From the NCBI GenBank assembly GCA_930367215.1, contig OV884056.1, positions 127,098,053 through 127,162,052 on the forward strand: a stretch of 64,000 bases of DNA. The letters run 5' to 3'. Source of the DNA: Pollenia angustigena. Taxonomy: Eukaryota > Arthropoda > Insecta > Diptera > Polleniidae. Below are positions 25,671 through 40,032 of this stretch, in pieces; positions within the stretch are counted from its first letter, which is position 1; every line of letters starts with the position of its first letter. A program made the translations under genes and the position numbers. Under the pieces are notes generated by a model, which was given only the letters and a program-made list of their open reading frames with translations, was not told where the DNA came from and ran no database searches.

Positions 25671-28381
25671 CTGTCACCATATGTAATTTTCTTATTTAGA
25701 TTTGGTAAACTAGAATCTTTAATTCGAGTCATGATGCATCACCGTGAGATATTAAATGACCAGAACTCGAAAGCGGTGATTTTAACAATTTAGTTTTACC
25801 TTTGAATTTTCTGTCACCATATGTAATTTTCTTATTTTGATTTGGTAAACTAGAATCTTTAATTCGAATCATGATGCATCACCGTAAGATATTAAATGAC
25901 CAGAACTCGAAGGCGATGAGTTTAACAATTTATTCTTACTTTTAAAATTTCTGTCACCATATGTAATTTCCTTATTTAGATTTGGTAAACTAGAAACTTT
26001 AATTCGAGTCATGATTCATCACCGTGAGATATTAAATGACCAGAACTCGAAAGCGACGAGTTTAACAATTTATTCTTACTTTTAAATTGTCTGTCACCAT
26101 ATGTAATTTTCTTATTTAGATTTGGTAAACTAAAATCTTTAATTCGAATCATGATGCATCACCGTCAGCTATTAAATGATCAGAACTCGAAAGCGGTGAG
26201 TTTAACTATTTAGTTTTACCTTTGAATTTTCTGTCACCATATGTAATTTTCTTATTTAGATTTGGTAAACTAGAATCTTTAATTCGAATCATGATGCATC
26301 ACCGTCAACTATTAAATGATCGAACTCGAAAGCGGTGAGTTTAACTATTTAGTTTTACCTTTGAATTTTCTGTCACTATATGTAATTTTCTTATTTAGAT
26401 TTGGTAAACTAGAATCTTTAATTCGAATCATGATGCATCACCGTGAGATATTAAATGACCAGAACTCGAAAGCGGTGAGTTTAACAATTTAGTTTTACCT
26501 TTGAATTTTCTGTCACCATATGTAATTTTCTTATTTAGATTTGGTAAACTAGAATCTTTAATTCGAATCATGATTCATCACCGTGAGATATTAAATGACC
26601 AGAACTCGAAAGCGGTGAGTTTAACAATTTAGTTTTACCTTTGAATTTTCTGTCACCATATGTAATTTTCTTATTTAGATTTGGTAAACTAGAATCTTTA
26701 ATTCGAGTCATGATGCATCACCGTGAGATATTAAATGACCAGAACTCGAAAGCGGTGATTTTAACAATTTAGTTTTACCTTTGAATTTTCTGTCACCATA
26801 TGTAATTTTCTTATTTAGATTTGGTAAACTAGAATCTTTAATTCGAATCATGATGCATCACCGTGAGATATTAAATGACCAGAACTCAAAAGCGGTGAGT
26901 TTAACAATTTAGTTTTACCTTTGAATTTTCTGTCACCATATGTAATTTTCTTATTTAGATTTGGTAAACTAGAATCTTTAATTCGAGTCATGATGCATCA
27001 CCGTGAGATATTAAATGACCAGAACTCTAAAGCGGTGAGTTTAACAATTTAGTTTTACGTTTGAATTTTCTGTCACCATATGTAATTTTCTTATTTAGAT
27101 TTGGTAAACTAGAATCTTTAATTCGAATCATGATGCATCACCGTGAGATATTAAATGACCAGAACTCGAAAGCGGTGAGTTTAACAATTTATTCTTACTT
27201 TTAAAATTTCTGTCACCATATGTAATTTTCTTATTTAGATTTGGTAAACTAGAATCTTTAATTAGAATTATGATGCATCACCGTGAGATACTAAATGACC
27301 AGAACTCGAAAACGGTGAGTTTAACAATTTAGTTTTACGTTTGAATTTTCTGTCACCATATGTAATTTTCTTATTTAGATTTGGTAAACTAGAATCTTTA
27401 ATTCGAATCATGATGCATCACCGTGAGATATTAAATGACCAGAACTCGAAAGCGGTGAGTTTAACAATTTATTCTTACTTTTAAAATTTCTGTCACCATA
27501 TGTAATTTCCTTATTTAGATTTGGTAAACTATAATCTTTAATTCAAGTCATGATTCATCACCGTGAGATATTAAATGACCAGAACTCGAAAGCGATGAGT
27601 TTAAATATATATTTTTGCCCTTACATTTTCTGTCACCATATGTAACTTTCTTATATAGATTTGGTAAATTAGAATCTTTAATTCGAATCATGATGCATCA
27701 CCTTGAGATATTAAATGACTAGAACTCGAAAGCGAAGAGTTTAACAATTTATTCTTACTTTTAAATTTTCTGTCACCATATGTAATTTTCTTATTTAGAT
27801 TTGGTAAACTAGAATCTTTAATTCGAATCATGATGCATCACCGTCAGCTATTAAATGATCAGAACTCGAAAGCGGTGAGTTTAACTATTTAGATTTACCT
27901 TTGATTTTCTGTCACCATATGTAATTTTTATTTAGATTTGGTAAACTAGAATCTTTAATTCGAATCATGATGCATCACCGTGAGATATTAAATGACCAGA
28001 ACTCGAAAGCGGTGAGTTTAACAATTTAGTTTTACCTTTGAATTTTCGGTCACCATATGTAATTTTCTTATTTAGATTTGGTAAACTAGAATCTTTAATT
28101 CGAATCATGATGCATCACCGTGAGATATTAAATGACCACAACTCGAAAGCGATGAGTTTAACAAATTAATTTTACCTTTGAATTTTCTGTCACCATATTT
28201 AATTTTCTTATTTAGATTTGGTAAACTAGAATCTTTAATTTGAATCATGATGCATCACCGTGAGATATTAAATGACCAGAACTCGAAAGCGGTGAGTTTA
28301 ACTATTTAGTTTTACCTTTGAATTTTCTGTCACCATATGTAATTTTCTTATTTAGATTTGGTAAACTAGAATCTTTAGTTC

Positions 28382-30716
28382 ATTAAATGATCACAACTCG
28401 AAAGCGGTGAGTTTAACTATTTAGTTTTACCTTTGAATTTTCGGTCACCATATGTAATTTTCTTATTTAGATTTGGTAAACTAGAAACTTTAATTAGAAT
28501 CATGATGCATCACCGTGAGATATTAAATGACCAGAACTCGAAAGCGGTGAGTTTAACAATTTAGTTTAACCTTTGAATTTTCAGTCACCATATGTAATTT
28601 TCTTATTTAGATTTGGTAAACTAGAATCTTTAATTCGAATCATGATGCATCACCGTGAGATATTAAATGATCAGAATTCGAAAAGCATTGAGTTTAACAA
28701 TTTATTCTTACTTTTAAATTTGCTGTCACCATATGTAATTTTCTTATTTAGATTTGGTAAACTAGAATCTTTAATACGAATCATGATGCATCACCGTGAG
28801 ATATTAAATGACCAGAACTCGAAGGCGATGAGTTTAACAATTTATTCTTACTTTTAAAATTTCTGTCACCATATGTAATTTCCTTATTTAGATTTGGTAA
28901 ACTAGAATCTTTAATTCGAGACATGATTCATCACCGTGAGATATTAAATGACCAGAACTCAAAAGCGATGAGTTTAAATATATATTTTTGCCCCTACATT
29001 TTCTGTCACCATATGTAATTTTCTTATTTAGATTTGGTAAACTAAAATCTTTAATTCGAATCATGATGCATCACCGTGAGATATTAAATGACCAGAACAC
29101 GAAAGCGGTGAGTTTAACAATTTAGTTTTACCTTTGAATTTTCAGTCACCATATGTAATTTTCTTATTTAGATTTGGTAAACTAGAATCTTTAATTCGAA
29201 TCATGATGCATCACCGTGAGATATTAAATGACCAGAACTCGAAAACGGTGAGTTTAACAATTTAGTTTTACCTTTGAATTTTCTGTCACCATATGTAATT
29301 TTCTTATTTAGATTTGGTAAACTAGAATCTTTAATTCGAGTCATGATGCATCACCGTGAGATATTAAATGACCAGAACTCGAAAGCGGTGATTTTAACAA
29401 TTTAGTTTTGCCTTTACATTTTCTGTCACCATATGTAATTTTTTTATTTAGATTTGGTAAACTAGAATCTTTAATTCGAATCATGATGCATCACCGTAAG
29501 ATATTAAATGACTAGAACTCGAAAGCGATGAGTTTAACAATTTATTCTTACTTTTAAATTGTCTGTCACCATATGTAATTTTCTTATTTAGATTTGGTAA
29601 ACTAGAATCATTAATTCGAGTCATGATTCATCACCGTGAGATATTAAATGACCAGAACTCAAAAGCGACGAGTTTAACAATTTATTCTTACTTTTAAATT
29701 GTCTGTCACCATATGTAATTTTCTTATTTAGATTTGGTAAACTAAAATCTTTAATTCGAATCATGATGCATCACCGTCAGCTATTAAATGATCAGAACTC
29801 GAAAGCGGTGAGTTTAACTATTTAGTTTTACCTTTGAATTTTCGGTCACCATATGTAATTTTCTTATTTAGATTTGGTAAACTAGAATCTTGTATTAGAA
29901 TCATGATGCATCACCGTGAGATATTAAATGACCAGAACTCGAAAGCGGTGAGTTTAACAATTTAGTTTTACCTTTGCATTTTCAGTCACCATATGTAATT
30001 TTCTTATTTAGATTTGGTAAACTAGAATCTTTAATTCGAATCATGATGCATCACCGTGAGATATTAAATGACCAGAACTCGGAAGCGGTGAGTTTAACAA
30101 TTTAGTTTTACCTTTGAATTTTCTATCACCATATGTAATTTTCTTATTTAGATTTGGTAAACTAGAATCTTTAATTAGAATCATGATGCATCACCTTGAG
30201 ATATTAAATGACCACAACTCGAAAGCGGTGAGTTTAACAATTTAGTTTTACCTTTAAATTTTCGGTCACCATATGTAATTTTCTTATTTAGATTTGGTAA
30301 ACTAGAATCTTTAATTAGAATCATGATGCATCACCTTGAGATATTAAATGACCACAACTCGAAAGCGGTGAGTTTAACAATTTAGTTTTACCTTTAAATT
30401 TGCTATCACCATATGTAATTTTCTTATTTAGATTTGGTAAACTAGAATCTTTAATTCGAATCATGATGCATCACCGTGATATATTAAATGACCACAACTC
30501 GAAAGCGATGAGTTTAACAAATTAATTTTACCTTTGAATTTTCTGTCACCATATGTAATTTTCTTATTTAGATTTTGTAAACAAGAATCTTTAATTCGAA
30601 TCATGATGCATCAAGATATTAAATGACCAGAACTCGAAAGCGATGAGTTTAACAAATTATTTTTACCTTTGAATTTTCTGTCACCATATGTACTTTTCTT
30701 ATTTAGATTTGGTAAA
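28382..30716 (+). repeat. 2.3-kb higher-order repeat block, first copy (partner 33152-35486)
   Basis: Starts at an aberrant fusion (TTTAGTT joined to CATTAAATGATCACAAC) and matches 33152-35486 at a constant offset of 4770 bp, including rare variants such as CCTTTGCATTTTCAG (29974 and 34744) and GATCAGAATTCGAAAAGC (28671 and 33441). Only scattered substitutions separate the copies. Confidence 0.85.
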
Positions 30717-33151
30717 CTAGAATCTTTAATTCGAATCATGATGCATCACCGTGAGATATTAAATGATCAGAACTCGAAAAGCATTGAGTTTAACAATTTA
30801 TTCTTACTTTTAAATTTTCTGTCACCATATGTAATTTTCTTATTTAGATTTGGTAAACTAGAATCATTAATTCGAATCATGATGCATTACCGAGAGATAT
30901 TAAATGACCAGAACTCGAAAGCGGTGAGTTTAACAATTTAGTTTTCCTTTGAATTTTCTGTCACCATATGTAATTTTCTTATTTAGATGTGGTAAACTAG
31001 AATCTTTAATTCGAGTCATGATGCCTCATCGTGAGATATTAAATGACCAGAACTCGAAAGCGGTGAGTTTAACAATTTAGTTTTTCCTTTGAATTTTCTG
31101 TCACCATATGTAATTTTCTTATTTAGATTTGGTAAACTAGAATCTTTAATTCGAGTCATGATGCATCACCGTGAGATATTAAATGACCAGAACTCGGAAG
31201 CGGTGATTTTAACAATTTATTCTTATTTTTAAAATTTCTGTCACCATATGTAATTTCCTTATTTAGATTTGGTAAACTAGAAACTTTAATTCGAGTCATG
31301 ATTCATCACCGTGAGATATTAAATGACCAGAACTCGAAAGCGATGAGTTTAAATATATATTTTTGCCTTTACATTTTCTGTCACCATATGTAATTTTCTT
31401 ATTTAGATTTGGTAAACTAGAATCTTTAATTCGAATCATGATGCATCACCTTGAGATATTAAATGACTAGAACTCGAAAGCGATGAGTTTAACAATTTAT
31501 TCTTACTTTTAAATTTTCTGTCACCATATGTAATTTTCTTATTTAGATTTGGTAAACTAGAATCTTTAATTCGAATCATGATGCATCACCGTGATATATT
31601 AAATGACCAGAACTCGAAAGCGGTGAGTTTAACTATTTAGTTTTACCTTTGAATTTTCTGTCACCATATGTAATTTTCTTATTTAGATTTGGTAAACTAG
31701 AATCATTAATTCGAATCATGATGCATCACCGTGAGATATTTAATGACCAGAACTCGAAAGCGGTGAGTTTAACTATTTAGTTTTACCTTTTAATTTTCTG
31801 TCACCATATGTAATTTGTTTATTTAGATTTGGTAAACTATAATCTTTAATTCGAGTCATGATGCATTACCGTGATATATTAAATCACCAGAACTCGAAAG
31901 CGGTGAGTTTAACAATTTAGTTTTACCTTTGAATTTTCTGTCAACATATGTAATTTTCTTATTTAGATTTGGTAAACTAGAATCTTTAATACGACTCATG
32001 ATGCATCACCGTGAGATATTAAAAGACCAGAACTCGAAGGCGATGAGTTTAACAATTTATTCTTACTTTTAAAATTTCTGTCACCATATGTAATTTCCTT
32101 ATTTAGATTTGGTATGTAATTTTCTTATTTAGATTTGGTAAACTAGAAACTTTAATTCGAATCATGATGCATCACCGTGAGATATTAAATGACCAGAACT
32201 CGAAAACGGTGAGTTTAACAATTTAGTTTTACCTTTGAATTTTCTGTCACCATATGTAATTTTCTTATTTAAATTTCGTAAACTAGAATCTTTAATTCGA
32301 ATCATGATGCATCACCGTGATATATTAAATGACCAGAACTCGAAAGCGGTGAGTTTAACTATTTAGTTTTACCTTTGAATTTTCTGTCACCATATGTAAT
32401 TTTCTTATTTAGATTTGGTAAACTAGAAGCATTAATTCGAATCATGATGCATCACCGTGAGATATTTAATGACCAGAACTCGAAAGCAATTTATTCTTAC
32501 TTTTAAATTTGCTGTCACCATATGTAATTTTCTTATTTAGATTTGGTAAACTAGAATCATTAATTCGAGTCATGATTCATCACCGTGAGATATTAAATGA
32601 CCAGAACTCAAAAGCGACGAGTTTAACAATTTATTCTTACTTTTAAATTGTCTGTCACCATATGTAATTTTCTTATTTAGATTTGGTAAACTAAAATCTT
32701 TAATTCGAATCATGATGCATCACCGTCAGCTATTAAATGTCCAGAACTCGAAAGCGGTGAGTTTAACAATTTAGTTTTACCTTTGAATTTTCTGTCACCA
32801 TATGTAATTTTCTTATTTAGATTTGGTAAACTAGAATCTTTAATTCGAATCATGATGCATCAACGTAAGATATTAAATGACCAGAACTCGAAGGCGATGA
32901 GTTTAACAATTTATTCTTACTTTTAAAATTTCTGTCACCATATGTAATTTCCTTATTTAGATTTGGTAAACTAGAAACTTTAATTCGAGTCATGATTCAT
33001 CACCGTGAGATATTAAATGACCAGAACTCGAAAGCGACGAGTTTAACAATTTATTCTTACTTTTAAATTATCTGTCACCATATGTAATTTTCTTATTTAG
33101 ATTTGGTAAACTAAAATCTTTAATTCGAATCATGATGCATCACCGTCAGCT

Positions 33152-35486
33152 ATTAAATGATCACAACTCGAAAGCGGTGAGTTTAACTATTTAGTTTTAC
33201 CTTTGAATTTTCGGTCACCATATGTAATTTTCTTATTTAGATTTGGTAAACTAGAAACTTTAATTAGAATCATGATGCATCACCGTGAGATATTAAATGA
33301 CCAGAACTCGAAAGCGGTGAGTTTAACAATTTAGTTTAACCTTTGAATTTTCAGTCACCATATGTAATTTTCTTATTTAGATTTGGTAAACTAGAATCTT
33401 TAATTCGAATCATGATGCATCACCGTGAGATATTAAATGATCAGAATTCGAAAAGCATTGAGTTTAACAATTTATTCATACTTTTAAATTTGCTGTCACC
33501 ATATGTAATTTTCTTATTTAGATTTGGTAAACTAGAATCTTTAATACGAATCATGATGCATCACCGTGAGATATTAAATGACCAGAACTCGAAGGCGATG
33601 AGTTTAACAATTTATTCTTACTTTTAAAATTTCTGTCACCATATGTAATTTCCTTATTTAGATTTGGTAAACTAGAATCTTTAATTCGAGACATGATTCA
33701 TCACCGTGAGATATTAAATGACCAGAACTCAAAAGCGATGAGTTTAAATATATATTTTTGCCCCTACATTTTCTGTCACCATATGTAATTTTCTTATTTA
33801 GATTTGGTAAACTAAAATCTTTAATTCGAATCATGATGCATCACCGTGAGATATTAAATGACCAGAACACGAAAGCGGTGAGTTTAACAATTTAGTTTTA
33901 CCTTTGAATTTTCAGTCACCATATGTAATTTTCTTATTTAGATTTGGTAAACTAGAATCTTTAATTCGAATCATGATGCATCACCGTGAGATATTAAATG
34001 ACCAGAACTCGAAAACGGTGAGTTTAACAATTTAGTTTTACCTTTGAATTTTCTGTCACCATATGTAATTTTCTTATTTAGATTTGGTAAACTAGAATCT
34101 TTAATTCGAGTCATGATGCATCACCGTGAGATATTAAATGACCAGAACTCGAAAGCGGTGATTTTAACAATTTAGTTTTGCCTTTACATTTTCTGTCACC
34201 ATATGTAATTTTTTTATTTAGATTTGGTAAACTAGAATCTTTAATTCGAATCATGATGCATCACCGTAAGATATTAAATGACTAGAACTCGAAAGCGATG
34301 AGTTTAACAATTTATTCTTACTTTTAAATTGTCTGTCACCATATGTAATTTTCTTATTTAGATTTGGTAAACTAGAATTATTAATTCGAGTCATGATTCA
34401 TCACCGTGAGATATTAAATGACCAGAACTCATAAGCGACGAGTTTAACAATTTATTCATACTTTTAAATTGTCTGTCACCATATGTAATTTTCTTATTTA
34501 GATTTGGTAAACTAAAATCTTTAATTCGAATCATGATGCATCACCGTCAGCTATTAAATGATCAGAACTCGAAAGCGGTGAGTTTAACTATTTAGTTTTA
34601 CCTTTGAATTTTCGGTCACCATATGTAATTTTCTTATTTAGATTTGGTAAACTAGAATCTTTAATTAGAATCATGATGCATCACCGTGAGATATTAAATG
34701 ACCAGAACTCGAAAGCGGTGAGTTTAACAATTTAGTTTTACCTTTGCATTTTCAGTCACCATATGTAATTTTCTTATTTAGATTTGGTAAACTAGAATCT
34801 TTAATTCGAATCATGATGCATCACCGTGAGATATTAAATGACCAGAACTCGGAAGCGGTGAGTTTAACAATTTAGTTTTACCTTTGAATTTTCTATCACC
34901 ATATGTAATTTTCTTATTTAGATTTGGTAAACTAGAATCTTTAATTAGAATCATGATGCATCACCTTGAGATATTAAATGACCACAACTCGAAAGCGGTG
35001 AGTTTAACAATTTAGTTTTACCTTTAAATTTTCGGTCACCATATGTAATTTTCTTATTTAGATTTGGTAAACTAGAATCTTTAATTAGAATCATGATGCA
35101 TCACCTTGAGATATTAAATGACCACAACTCGAAAGCGGTGAGTTTAACAATTTAGTTTTACCTTTGAATTTTCGGTCACCATATGTAATTTTCTTATTTA
35201 GATTTGGTAAACTAGAATCTTTAATTCGAATCATGATGCATCACCGTGAGATATTAAATGACCACAACTCGAAAGCGATGAGTTTAACAAATTAATTTTA
35301 CCTTTGAATTTTCTGTCACCATATGTAATTTTCTTATTTAGATTTGGTAAACAAGAATCTTTAATTCGAATCATGATGCATCAAGATATTAAATGACCAG
35401 AACTCGAAAGCGATGAGTTTAACAAATTATTTTTACCTTTGAATTTTCTGTCACCATATGTACTTTTCTTATTTAGATTTGGTAAA
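33152..35486 (+). repeat. 2.3-kb higher-order repeat block, second copy
   Basis: Near-identical to 28382-30716. This copy is cut at its right edge by the CATA microsatellite at 35487, where the first copy continues as satellite. Confidence 0.85.
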
Positions 35487-35880
35487 CATACATACATACA
35501 TACATACATACATACATACATACAATACATACATACATACATACATACATACATACATACATACATACATACATACATACATACATGCATACATACATAC
35601 ATACATACATACATACATACATACATACATACATACATACATACATACATGCATACATACATACATACATACATACATACATACATACATACATACATAC
35701 ATACATACATACATACATACATACATACATACATACATACATACATACATACATACATACATACATACATACATACATACATACATACATACATACATAC
35801 ATACATACATACATACATACATACATACATACATACATACATACATACATACATACATACATACATACATACATACATAC

Positions 35881-35911
<31 letters not shown>

Positions 35912-36360
35912 CATACACACATACATACATACATACAATAGATACATACATACATACATACATACATACATACATACATACATACATACATACATACATA
36001 CATACATACATACATACAATACATACATACATACATACATACATACATACATACATACATACATACATACATACATACATACATACAATACATACATACA
36101 TACATACATACATACAATACATACATACATACAATAGATACATACATACATACATACAATACATACATACATACATACATACATACATACATACATACAT
36201 ACATACATACATACAATACATACATACATACAATACATACATAGATACATACAATACATACATACATACATACACACTTACATACATACAATACATACAC
36301 ACATACATACATACATACATACATACATACATACAATACATACATACATACATACAATAC
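35487..36360 (+). repeat. CATA tetranucleotide microsatellite, about 870 bp
   Basis: Nearly pure (CATA)n, with interspersed pentanucleotide slips (CAATA), GATA and CACA variants that become frequent toward the right end. It begins after GGTAAA inside a satellite monomer and ends in CCATATG, where satellite resumes. Long open frames in all phases on both strands (YVCM- or HTYI-type periodic peptides) follow from the 4-bp period and are not genes. Confidence 0.97.
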
Positions 36361-39300
36361 CATATGTTATTTTCTTATTTAGATTTGGTAAACTAGAATC
36401 TTTAATACGAATCATGATGCATCACCGTGAGATATTAAATGACCAGAACTCGAAGGCGATGAGTTTAACAATTTATTCTTACTTTTAAAATTTCTGTCAC
36501 CATATGTAATTTCCTTATTTAGATTTGGTAAACTAGAATCTTTAATTCGAGACATGATTCATCACCGTGAGATATTAAATGACCAGAACTCAAAAGCGAT
36601 GAGTTTAAATATATATTTTTGCCCCTAAATTTTCTGTCACCATATGTAATTTTCTTATTTAGATTTGGTAAACTAAAATCTTTAATTCGAATCATGACGC
36701 ATCACCTTGAGATATTAAATGACTAGAACTCGAAAGCGATGAGTTTAACAATTTATTCTTACTTTTAAATTTTCTGTCACCATATGTAATTTTCTTATTT
36801 AGATTTGGTAAACTAGAATCTTTAATTCGAATCATGATGCATCACCGTCAGCTATTAAATGATCAGAACTCGAAAGCGGTGCGTTTAACTATTTCGTTTT
36901 ACCTTTGAATTTTCCTGCACCATATGTAATTTTCTTATTTTGATTTGGTAAACTAGAATCTTTAATTCGAATCATGATGCATCACCGTGAGATATTAAAT
37001 GACCAGAACTCGGAAGCGGTGAGTTTAACAATTTAGTTTTACCTTTGAATTTTCTGTCACCATATGTAATTTTCTTATTTAGATTTGGTAAACAAGAATC
37101 TTTAATTTGAATCATGATGCATCACCGTAAGATATTAAATGACCAGAACTCGAAAGCGATGAGTTTAACAAATTATTTTTACCTTTGAATTTTCTGTCAC
37201 CATATGTACTTTTCTTATTTAGATTTGGTAAACTAGAATCTTTAATTCGAATCATGATGCATCACCGTGAGATATTAAATGATCAGAACTCGAAAAGCAT
37301 TGAGTTTAACAATTTATTCTTACTTTTAAATTTTCTGTCAACATATGTAATTTTCTTATTTAGATTTGGTAAACTAGAATCATTAATTCGAATCATGATG
37401 CATCACCGAGAGATATTAAATGACCAGAACTCGAAAGCGGTGAGTTTAACAATTTAGTTTTCCTTTGAATTTTCTGTCACCATATGTAATTTTCTTATTT
37501 AGATTTGGTAAACTAGAAACTTTAATTCGAGTCATGATTCATTACCGTGAGATATTAAATGACCAGAACTCGAAAGCGATGAGTTTAAATATATATTTTT
37601 GGCTTTACATTTTCTGTCACCATATGTAATTTTCTTATTTAGATTTGGTAAACTAGAATCTTTAATTCTAATCATGATGCATCACCTTGAGATATTAAAT
37701 GACTAGAACTCGAAAGCGATGAGTTTAACAATTTATTCTTACTTTTAAATTTTCTGTCACCATATGTAATTTTCTTATTTAGATTTGGTAAGCTAGAATC
37801 TTTAATTCGAATCATGATGCATCACCGTGAGCTATTAAATGATCAGAACTCGTAAGCGGTGAGTTTAACTATTTAGTTTTACCTTTGAATTTTCTGTCAC
37901 CATATGTAATTTTCTTATTTAGATTTGGTAAACTAGAATCTTTAATTAGAATCATAATGCATCACCGTGAGATATTAAAAGACCAGAACTCGAAGGCGAT
38001 GAGTTTAACAATTTATTCTTATTTTTAAAATGTCTGTCACCATATGTAATTTCCTTATTTAGATTTGGTAAACTAGAAACTTTAATTCGAGTCATGATTC
38101 ATTACCGTGAGATATTAAATGACCAGAACTCGAAAGCGATGAGTTTAAATATATATTTTTGGCTTTACATTTTCTGTCACCATATGTAATTTTCTTATTT
38201 AGATTTGGTAAACTAGAATCTTTAATTCGAATCATGATGCATCACCTTGAGATATTAAGTCCCAATTTACATTATACGATTTTTGTCGTTGCGATTATTG
38301 TCGTTTCTTCTTTGAAGTCGGTCTGATATTTACATTGTACGATTTTTGTCGTTAAAACTTTTTCTGTGCAACCGAACTTCAATAAATTTTTCGTCAAATG
38401 AGAGCATAATGAGAGTACGAATGAGCGAACAAAATGAATCGAAGAGTACACTCGCTTGTGTACCCCTTTTAATTCCTCTCTCCCCTCTCGCCTATAAGGT
38501 AAGAATCGCAACGACAAAAATCGTATAATGTAAAAGCAGACTAAATGACTAGAACTCGAAAGCGATGAGTTTAACAATTTATTCTTACTTTTAAATTTTC
38601 TGTCACCATATGTAATTTTCTTATTTAGATTTGGTAAGCTAGAATCTTTAATTCGAATCATGATGCATCACCGTGAGCTATTAAATGATCAGAACTCGTA
38701 AGCGGTGAGTTTAACTATTTAGTTTTACCTTTGAATTTTCTGTCACCATATGTAATTTTTTTATTTAGATTTGGTAAACTAGAATCTTTAATTAGAATCA
38801 TAATGCATCACCGTGAGATATTAAATGACCAGAACTCGAAAGCGATGAGTTTAACAATTTATTCTTACTTTTAAAATTTCGGTCACCATATGTTATATCC
38901 TTATTTAGATTTGGTATGTAATTTTCTTATTTAGATTTGGTAAACTAGAAACTTTAGAAACTCGAAAAGCATTGAGTTTAACAATTTATTCTTACTTTTA
39001 AATTTTCTGTCAACATATGTAATTTTCTTATTTAGATTTGGTAAACTAGAATCATTAATTCGAATCATGATGCATCACCGAGAGATATTAAATGACCAGA
39101 ACTCGAAAGCGGTGAGTTTAACAATTTAGTTTTCCTTTGAATTTTCTGTCACCATATGTAATTTTCTTATTTAGATGTGGTAAACTAGAATCTTTAATTT
39201 GAGTCATGATGCCTCACCGTGAGATATTAAATTACCAGAACTCGAAAGCGGTGAGTTTAACAATTTAGTTTTTCCTTTGAATTTTCTGTCACCATATGTA

Positions 39301-40032
39301 ATTTTCTTATTTAGATTTGGTAAACTAGAATCTTTAATTCGAGTCATGATGCATCACCGTGAGATATTAAATGACCAGAACTCGAAAGCGGTGATTTTAA
39401 CAATTTATTCTTATTTTTAAAATGTCTGTCACCATATGTAATTTCCTTATTTAGATTTGGTAAACTAGAATCTTTAATTCGAGTCATGATTCATTACCGT
39501 GAGATATTAAATGACCAGAACTCGAAAGCGATGAGTTTAAATATATATTTTTGGCTTTACATTTTCTGTCACCATATGTAATTTTCTTATTTAGATTTGG
39601 TAAACTAGAATCTTTAATTCGAATCATGATGCATCACCTTGAGATATTAAATGACTAGAACTCGAAAGCGATGAGTTTAACAATTTATTCTTACTTTTAA
39701 ATTTTCTGTCACCATATGTAATTTTCTTATTTAGATTTGGTAAGCTAGAATCTTTAATTCGAATCATGATGCATCACCGTGAGCTATTAAATGATCAGAA
39801 CTCGTAAGCGGTGAGTTTAACTATTTAGTTTTACCTTTGAATTTTCTGTCACCATATGTAATTTTCTTATTTAGATTTGGTAAACTAGAATCTTTAATTA
39901 GAATCATAATGCATCACCGTGAGATATTAAATGACCAGAACTCGAAAGCGATGAGTTTAACAATTTATTCTTACTTTTAAAATTTCGGTCACCATATGTT
40001 ATATCCTTATTTAGATTTGGTAAACTAGAATC
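36361..40032 (+). repeat. 140-bp satellite array, block S4 (left palindrome arm of U1)
   Basis: Forward satellite with one MITE insertion (38259-38541). It shares a variant series with S6 (37185-37457 equals 53185-53457) and, inverted, with S5. Characteristic variants are CCTGCACCATATG with TTATTTTGATTTGG (about 36910), GGTAAGCTAGAATC, and TTATATCCTTATTTAGATTT. The block ends at TAGAATC, where the 383-bp array begins. Relative to S6 it lacks about 1846 bp immediately before this junction. Confidence 0.95.
38259..38541. mobile_element. 283-bp PIF/Harbinger-like MITE
   Basis: The inserted sequence starts GTCCCAATTTACATTATACG and ends with the reverse complement of GTCTGCTTTTACATTATACG. The two ends share an imperfect outer TIR and a better inner stretch ACATTATACGATTTTTGTCG that continues into TTGCGATT. 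The flanking satellite shows a 3-bp duplication TAA (38256-38258 and 38542-38544), typical of PIF/Harbinger (TWA) targets. A third copy of the ACATTGTACGATTTTTGTCG motif lies internally at about 38331. There is no transposase. It is absent at the equivalent places in S5 and S6, so it inserted after the palindrome formed. Confidence 0.78.

Larger units (their letters stand above)
13620..35486 (+). repeat. 140-bp satellite array, block S3 (longest block, about 156 monomers)
   Basis: Uninterrupted forward satellite of 21.9 kb. Variants follow recurrent orders, typically a TTATTCTTACTTTTAAAATT monomer, a TTTAAATATATATTTTTGCC monomer, a CCTTGAGATATTAAATGACTAG monomer, then a CCGTCAGCTATTAAATGATC monomer (about 560 bp). 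Sub-blocks are homogenised: an 11-monomer offset (19082 to 20621), a 680-bp tandem duplication near 24310-25670, and a 2.3-kb block repeated at offset 4770. Isolated rearranged monomers occur at 13768, 18007, 18590, 24257, 28380 and 32116. The block ends by changing into CATA repeats after GGTAAA. No gene is seen anywhere in it. Confidence 0.97.

Noticed and set aside
1..35486. CRISPR-like array (regular repeats containing palindromes)
   Set aside because: The whole 140-bp unit is conserved, with no unique spacers; the context is eukaryotic satellite with transposons.
35381..36396. Long open frames (up to about 312 codons) on both strands with periodic YVCM or HTYI peptides
   Set aside because: They are translations of the (CATA)n microsatellite, which lacks stops in every frame; the same at 50170-50599.
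38272..38661. 129-codon minus-strand frame
   Set aside because: Chimera of satellite monomers and the 283-bp MITE; no conserved content.
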